Below, piece by piece: positions 59,001-64,000 of a stretch of 64,000 nucleotides of DNA. Source of the DNA: Castor canadensis (taxonomy: Eukaryota > Chordata > Mammalia > Rodentia > Castoridae); the NCBI RefSeq assembly GCF_047511655.1, contig NC_133401.1, forward strand, positions 12,308,001 through 12,372,000, read 5' to 3'. Made by a program: the position numbers and the translations under genes. The number at the start of each line of letters is the position of its first letter. The first letter of the stretch is position 1. Below the pieces are notes generated by a model. It did no database searches. It was not told the origin of the DNA and was given only the letters and a program-made list of their open reading frames with translations.

Positions 59001-59185
59001 GAAAACGCATGTGTCTAGGTGAGAGTCTAGCACGTGCAGAGCTCTTCCTCTTCTTAACCACCACACTGCAGACCTTCTCCTTGGGCTGTCCAAAAGCACC
59101 AGAAGACAATGACCTCACGGCCAGGGTGACTGGGCTTGGGAAGTTGCCCCACTGTGTTCAACTCTGCTTCTTGCCCCACTGGTGA
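59001..59185 (+). pseudogene. Pseudogene C exon 9 (open, intact heme Cys)
   Basis: 185 bp from gcctccag to TGA. It completes [19 protein letters not shown] and ends [15 protein letters not shown]. The heme loop FxxGxRxCxG is complete across the exon 8-9 join. An AATAAA at 59641-59646 could be the old poly(A) signal; unit 1 has aaagaaag there. Confidence 0.88.
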
Positions 59186-59689
59186 GGGAAATATAGGATG
59201 CATGTTTCCTAAGGCTCTTCCCAATTGGCCCCCATCCCACAAAGAATGAACCTGTAGGTGCCTCCTGAGCTCCTCCCTGTCCCTTGTCTATTCTGGAAAG
59301 TCCTTCCTCTAGTCCTTTGTCCATTAAGCCTGCTCTAGTCCCCATTATCCCTAGATGGAATTCACAGTTGGTGAAGGAAAAATATCTGAAGGTTTCAGGG
59401 TTAAGAAATACCCCCATGGACTTAGTTTTAGCACCACCACTAACAGGGAACTTGAGGCTAATATGAGGGAAACACTTAGATCCAGACTTATGTGGATCAG
59501 CAGCAGTAGAATCAGGTTCTCCCTTTCTGTTTCTCTTCACACCTCACACTCCCCTTTCCTTCTGAGTCAAAAGTCCAGTTCAGGCCTCCAAAATATCTTT
59601 GTTACAACTCTGATCTTAGACTTCCAATCACTGATATAAAAATAAAGTTCTACCATTTCTGGTACATTGCTATCTGCTCTACCTTGCTT

Positions 59690-60180
59690 TCTTTTTTGGA
59701 GGCAAAATTCACATAATATAAACCCAACCATTCATCATTGTAAGTGTACAAAAGCAAGACAGCACAGATGGCCATTCACAACATTGTACAGCCATAACCA
59801 CCAAAGCATTTTCACCACTCCAAGAAGAAACCGTATACCCATTGAGAAGTCAGTTCACATTCTCTCCTGTCTCAGGCTTTTGATGACATTAGTGTGCTTT
59901 AGTCTCTATGGATTTACCTATTCTGGAAGTTTCAAATAAATGGAATATAAATGGAATCATGTGATCCCTATGTTTAGGCTTTTTTTCATTTAGCACAGTG
60001 TTCTCAAGGTTTATTTATACTATCACATGTAACAGTATCTCATTCCCTTTTATGATTGAACAATATGGATCTCCCACATTATGTTGATATATTAATCCAT
60101 TGATGGGCATTTGGGTGTTTCCATCTTTTGGCCTCTGTGAAGAATGGTGCTGTGAACATGCATGTGAAAGGTTGCCCTGT
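59690..60180 (-). mobile_element. Ancient L1M-type 3' fragment
   Basis: cacaacattgtacagccata to ccattgatgggcatttgggt, an old L1 end on the minus strand. Its left part is shared with 28605-28935. Confidence 0.65.
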
Positions 60181-61251
60181 TTTTTGCACATCGTCAGGGT
60201 AATGGAAGACAGATGTTCTTCAGTATCTGCCCTGAGACCTGAGGCTGTGGAAAATGGATCAAGTTTTCCCTCTCAGATGCTATTCACTTGTCATTATGAA
60301 GGTTACACGAGATGATCATGATAAAGGAACTTGAACAGTAGTTATTAAATGACTGGCAAATCAATCAGTTTATCAGTCAATCAATCTATCATCTTGTTGC
60401 TCAGAGAGGTGAAGCCCATAGCTGAAGGTCAGTTTTGGAAGTTCTTGATTGGAAGTGAGGGTATGTCTGTTAGGTAGTGGCAAGATTGGGAATTATGGGG
60501 GCACTCTTTTATATTGCTGATGACCTGTTGTTTTTGTATTACTATCATAATACACCTGAGGCTATGTACTTTGTAAGAAAGAAATTTCACTATCTCACAG
60601 TTTTGTAGGCGAAAATCTAAGTTTGAGTTGACCTATCAGTTTGGCCTCTGGTGAGGGTCCCCTTGGTTGTGTCACAACATGGCAGAAAAATGAAAAACAA
60701 ACCACTGCATGCAGAAGAGCCCAAGTGTGTGGAGTGGGCTTGCTTTGTAACAACACACTCTCTGTAGAAATAACTGGGGTCCTATAATAGTGACATTAAC
60801 CTTTTCTAAGTGTGGTCTCCAGTGTCATTATTTACTTCTACTACCCCCACATTAACACCCCTGCGCTGGAGTCCAAATTTCTATGACATGGCCTTTGGTC
60901 CACATCAGAACTATAGCAACAGTTTGGCTATGGAAAGGGAAAAGATGGATCTCAAGCTGGGAAGAGGTGTCAGAAGAACAAATTCCAAAAGGAGAATCTA
61001 TACCCTCTGAACCTGGTGTTAACTTCAGAATAAGTGGGAGACAGAAATAATGAAGAGCCAGAAACAAAGACAAAAGATGGAAACAGAAAGATAACAAGAC
61101 AAGAAAGATGTAGACAGAGAGAAAAAGTAGAGACAGACACTAAGACATAGATGGAATTATAATGACACTTATAGTCATGTGGAAAGGCAAAGAGATGGAG
61201 AAATGATGCATGGTTAGACGCTGTCAAGGAAGAAAAGATAGGAGGGAGGGA

Positions 61252-61253
<2 letters not shown>

Positions 61254-61309
<56 letters not shown>
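61254..61309. repeat. (GA)n microsatellite
   Basis: About 27 GA units within a longer purine-rich stretch. Confidence 0.93.
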
Positions 61310-61313
<4 letters not shown>

Positions 61314-62380
61314 TCCGTAGAGGAAAAAATGTCTTTGCCCATTCATTGTTATGGTAGGCAGAATTGTAAGGTATTCCCACATGCTTATTTCCTCAAGAGT
61401 CTAAAAATGGACAGATATCATACCAACAATTGTGTTATGTTATATGACAAAAGATGTAGCTAAGGTGCTAATCATCTGATATCAATTTAATGAGAAAATA
61501 TAGAGAGTTTTCTCTGGATAATCACAGAAGGGAAAGTTCTGGGTAGCAGAAGCATTTGATATGATGTTGCTAGTTTGAAGATGGAGATAGTCACATGTCA
61601 GGACTGGAGAGCACTCAGAAATTCAACTGCATGCAAACAGGTCTCTCTGTTCGGTAACTGGAAATAAAAAATTCCACTAACATCCTGGCTGAGTTTGGAA
61701 GCAAATTCTTCTTCAGAGTCTCCAGGTCAGAACATGATATTGGTCATGAGGGTACTTCTAAAACCTAGAAGTGGAAGAGAAAAAATTGCATTGCTTTAGA
61801 CAGTTTGTACCAATGATATTCTTATGCAGCAGTAGAAGAGGAACCCAACTGTATAACTGCCTAAGCCTCATGCTGAGGTCTGATTTGAAATCTGCTCTGC
61901 TCACTGTTCTTCCATTGCTGCCTAGGGCTTTTATCCTCCCAATTTTAAGGAGGCTTCTTTATTTGAAAGAAAGACCAGGAAAATCATGGTACATATTCCT
62001 CTGCTTTAGCAGCTCAAGAGAGTTACAAAGCAGTTAACCTTGGCCTCAATCAGATAAGCAATGACTAGAGCAAGAATCATGGAATTTAATACGTTAGTCA
62101 ACAAGGGTGTACTGCATTATGCTGGTGTAACAACTCTAAACTTATAAAGGTTTGACAATTATGATACAGTTATTTCTCATACTACATTTTCAGTGTGGGT
62201 CACCTAGAACTACAGTCATTATTGCCATTCAGTGCCCTAAGCTGATGTGGGCTTCATTCTCATACTGCTTCATGATCTTTCCAGAAGAAAAAGAGAATGT
62301 ATCATATTTAGTGTTGCCTCTTGAGGCTCCAGCCAGGATGGAACATCTGTTACTTCCATTTCCATTTTGTGTTCCATCTG

Positions 62381-62434
62381 TTCCTTCCCTTCCCTTCCCT
62401 TCCCTTCCCTTCCCTTCCCTTCCTTTCCCTTTCC
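62381..62434. repeat. (TTCCC)n microsatellite
   Basis: About nine ttccc units with a few imperfect ones at the right end. Confidence 0.9.
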
Positions 62435-62739
62435 TTCTCTGTCTGATTCATGTCTTTATTTTCCTACTAGTGGTTCAAGGGATCTTTAACATATTTATGT
62501 TCAGCACTCCTGCTTCAGGGTCTGCTTCCAGCCTAAGGTAGTATATTTTTTTCTCATAAGAGATGTGGGAATGGCTGGTAATGCCCAATATCCCTTATCA
62601 GTAGTGTCTAAGACTCGAGGGTATTAGGCACTGTATTATTTATACATTGCTACATAATGAGATGCCCCAAACTATGGGGATTAAACAAACAGTAATAATT
62701 CATTGTCTCTCATGTTTTCCATGTGTCAGGATGGCCTGT

Positions 62740-63990
62740 ATCTGCTCCATGTTATCTGTGGACTCATCTTGAAGACTCAATGGTTGTGAGGCTGCAATTA
62801 TCTGACATCATGGTTACCATCAGATGAGCAAAGCAGGGCTGTGGGCTGGAACATCCAATATGGTTATTTCATGTGGCTTGGGTTTCCTCACAACATAGTG
62901 GCCACATTCCAAAGAAACTGTGCTGAGAAAGAGCCAGAGGGAAACTACTTTTTATGACCTTGCCTTAAAAACCATGTAGCATCATCTCCAGGACTTTCTA
63001 TTTGTCAAGGTGTATTGACATAAGAATGTTTGAAAAATACCTGTGATAGATATACTAAGGTGGGGAAGACTGTGACACTCAGACTTAGTTAACAAAAGTA
63101 TCTCACTGCAGAGTCTGTCTGGAGCAATGGCTTATGGGACATGTGTTCAAGCACTCAGGGTCCAGGTTACTCCAGAGGCACTTGCACATCCATGTTTACT
63201 GCAGCACTATTCACAATAGCCAAGTTATGGAAACAGCTTAGATGCCCTACTACTGACAAACGGATTAAGAAAATGTGGTATTTTATACACAATGGAATTC
63301 TACTCAGCCATGAAGAAGAATGAAATTTTGTCATTTGCAAGTAATTGGATGGAACTAGAGAATATCATCCTGAGAGAGGTTAGCCAGGACCAGAAGATCA
63401 AAAATTGTGTGTTCTCCCTCACATGCGGACTTTAGATCAAGGGCAAACACAGCAAGGGGATTGGACTTTGGTCATATGATAAGGTGAGAGCACACAAGGG
63501 AGGTATGAGGATAGGTAAGAAACCCAAAAAAACAAGATAGCATTTGATTTCTTCAGTGCAAAGGAACTAATGCAGAAACTTTAAAGCAACAGAGGCCAAT
63601 AGGAAAAGGGGACCAGGAACTAGAGAAAATGTGAGTTTGAGAAGAATCAACTTAGAATATAACACATATATACAGGAAAGCAATGCAAGGAATCTCCCTG
63701 TACAGCTATCCTTATCCCAACTAGAAAAAACCTTTGGGCCTCCTTATTAATGTTTATACACTCTCTTCAACAAAATTAGAGATAAGGGCAAAACTGTTTC
63801 TGCTTGGAACATTGTATGCACATATGAATAAAAGAAATAAAAAAGAAAGTACTCAGGGTCTCAGAATTAATGACGATACATTGCCCCTTTCAAACCTAAT
63901 GCCTGGTGTGGAAGAAGCATGTCAGGTGTTTAGTATGTGAAAGAACTCAGAGTGCTGAAAGGCAGAGAAGTTGTTGAAAATAACAAAATT
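62740..63990. other. Distal 3' flank of unit 2, with an L1
   Basis: No gene seen. It matches 28940-29497 of unit 1 right up to the window end, except for the L1 at 63163-63850. Confidence 0.7.
63163..63850 (+). mobile_element. 5'-truncated L1 with exact target duplication, copy 2 only
   Basis: Plus-strand ORF2 C-terminus (SMFTAALFTIAKLWKQLRCP, MWYFIHNGILLSHEE) and 3'-UTR with an A-rich tail. Flanked by actcagggtc at 63153-63162 and 63851-63860. Unit 1 shows the empty site near 29343-29360. Confidence 0.87.
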
Positions 63991-64000
63991 TGTGACTGTG

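Larger units (their letters stand above)
40008..59185 (+). pseudogene. Pseudogene C: best-kept CYP2 P450 copy, exon 7 deleted
   Basis: Exons: 1 (40008-40168), 2 (40693-40848), 3 (40936-41085), 4 (41680-41840), 5 (42390-42566), 6 (43517-43658), 8 (55499-55637), 9 (59001-59185). It is the duplicate of B. Exons 3-6, 8 and 9 are open; the I-helix AGTETSST and the heme loop FSMGKRMCLG (FxxGxRxCxG) are perfect and the C-terminus ends at a stop codon. Breaks: about 10 bp missing after the ATG, so the ATG is out of frame; 7 bp missing in exon 2 plus a TGA at an Arg position; WxxxR of helix C lost in exon 3; exon 7 with the ExxR helix absent, deleted with its surroundings near 45140. Exon 7 is 188 bp, so joining 6 to 8 would also shift the frame. 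Intron 6-8 is 11.8 kb, mostly L1. Subfamily is near CYP2B; I leave it open. Confidence 0.87.
59186..62739. other. 3' flank of pseudogene C
   Basis: No gene seen. 59215-59670 matches 27920-28600. 59690-60180 is an ancient L1 3' piece. 60525-60980 looks like an old interspersed repeat. 61040-61320 is purine-rich with (GA)n. 62381-62434 is (TTCCC)n. From about 60020 on there is no match in unit 1. Confidence 0.6.

Noticed and set aside
40008..59185. C as a functional P450 gene
   Set aside because: Frameshift in exon 1, 7-bp loss and stop in exon 2, loss of helix C motif and absence of exon 7 with the ExxR helix.
1..64000. CRISPR arrays, operons, tRNA or rRNA genes, or a bacterial-type system
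   Set aside because: The tRNA-like boxes belong to SINEs; repeats are microsatellites and retroelements; all genes are spliced and vertebrate in kind.

Overview
The window looks like mammalian, probably rodent, nuclear DNA. It has spliced vertebrate cytochrome P450 exons with GT-AG borders, tRNA-derived SINEs with A and B boxes, B1-like and MIR SINEs, and many L1 pieces. The SINE type (a 'gtggctcaagtggtagag ... gagttcaaacc' head, often fused to a second half) and the C-rich L1 3' end remind me of castorimorph rodents, best guess beaver. That species guess is from memory and was not checked. I see no intact protein-coding gene. All recognisable genes are broken family-2 cytochrome P450 genes (CYP2, CYP2B-like) on the + strand.

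Layout. A two-gene unit is present twice in tandem. Unit 1: pseudogene A (CYP2B-like, exons 5-9 at 291-9924; exons 1-4 would lie left of the window), then pseudogene B (a second CYP2 type, exons 1-6 at 12371-16060 and exon 7 at 25032-25218; exons 8-9 deleted), then a 3' flank to about 29500. Unit 2: A2, the partner of A (part of exon 7 and exon 8 at 36116-37360; the rest lost), then C, the partner of B (exons 1-6 at 40008-43658, exon 7 deleted, exons 8-9 at 55499-59185), then a 3' flank that matches that of unit 1 up to the end of the window (63990 pairs with about 29497). Introns, intergenic DNA, SINEs and MIRs can be paired between the units, so the duplication is seen directly.

State of the genes. 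A has 1-bp deletions in exons 5 and 6, a stop in exon 5 and a stop at the conserved Arg of the heme loop. B has stops, many indels and both splice sites of exon 7 lost. C is the best kept: exons 3-6, 8 and 9 are open and its heme motif is perfect, but it has a 10-bp deletion in exon 1, a 7-bp deletion and a stop in exon 2, no C-helix WxxxR motif and no exon 7. B and C lost complementary exons.

Mobile DNA. After the duplication the units took up different insertions. Unit 1 gained a near full-length L1 (17729-24264) with tandem 5' repeats and a further L1 nested in it, a 2.1-kb retrocopy of an unknown transcript (4718-6843), a SINE, a short L1 with a ~175-bp target duplication and a new microsatellite. 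Unit 2 gained four L1 copies with target-site duplications, one of them twin-primed. The stretch 29500-36115 between the units is repeats and unassigned DNA. No tRNA, rRNA, CRISPR or bacterial-type system was seen.
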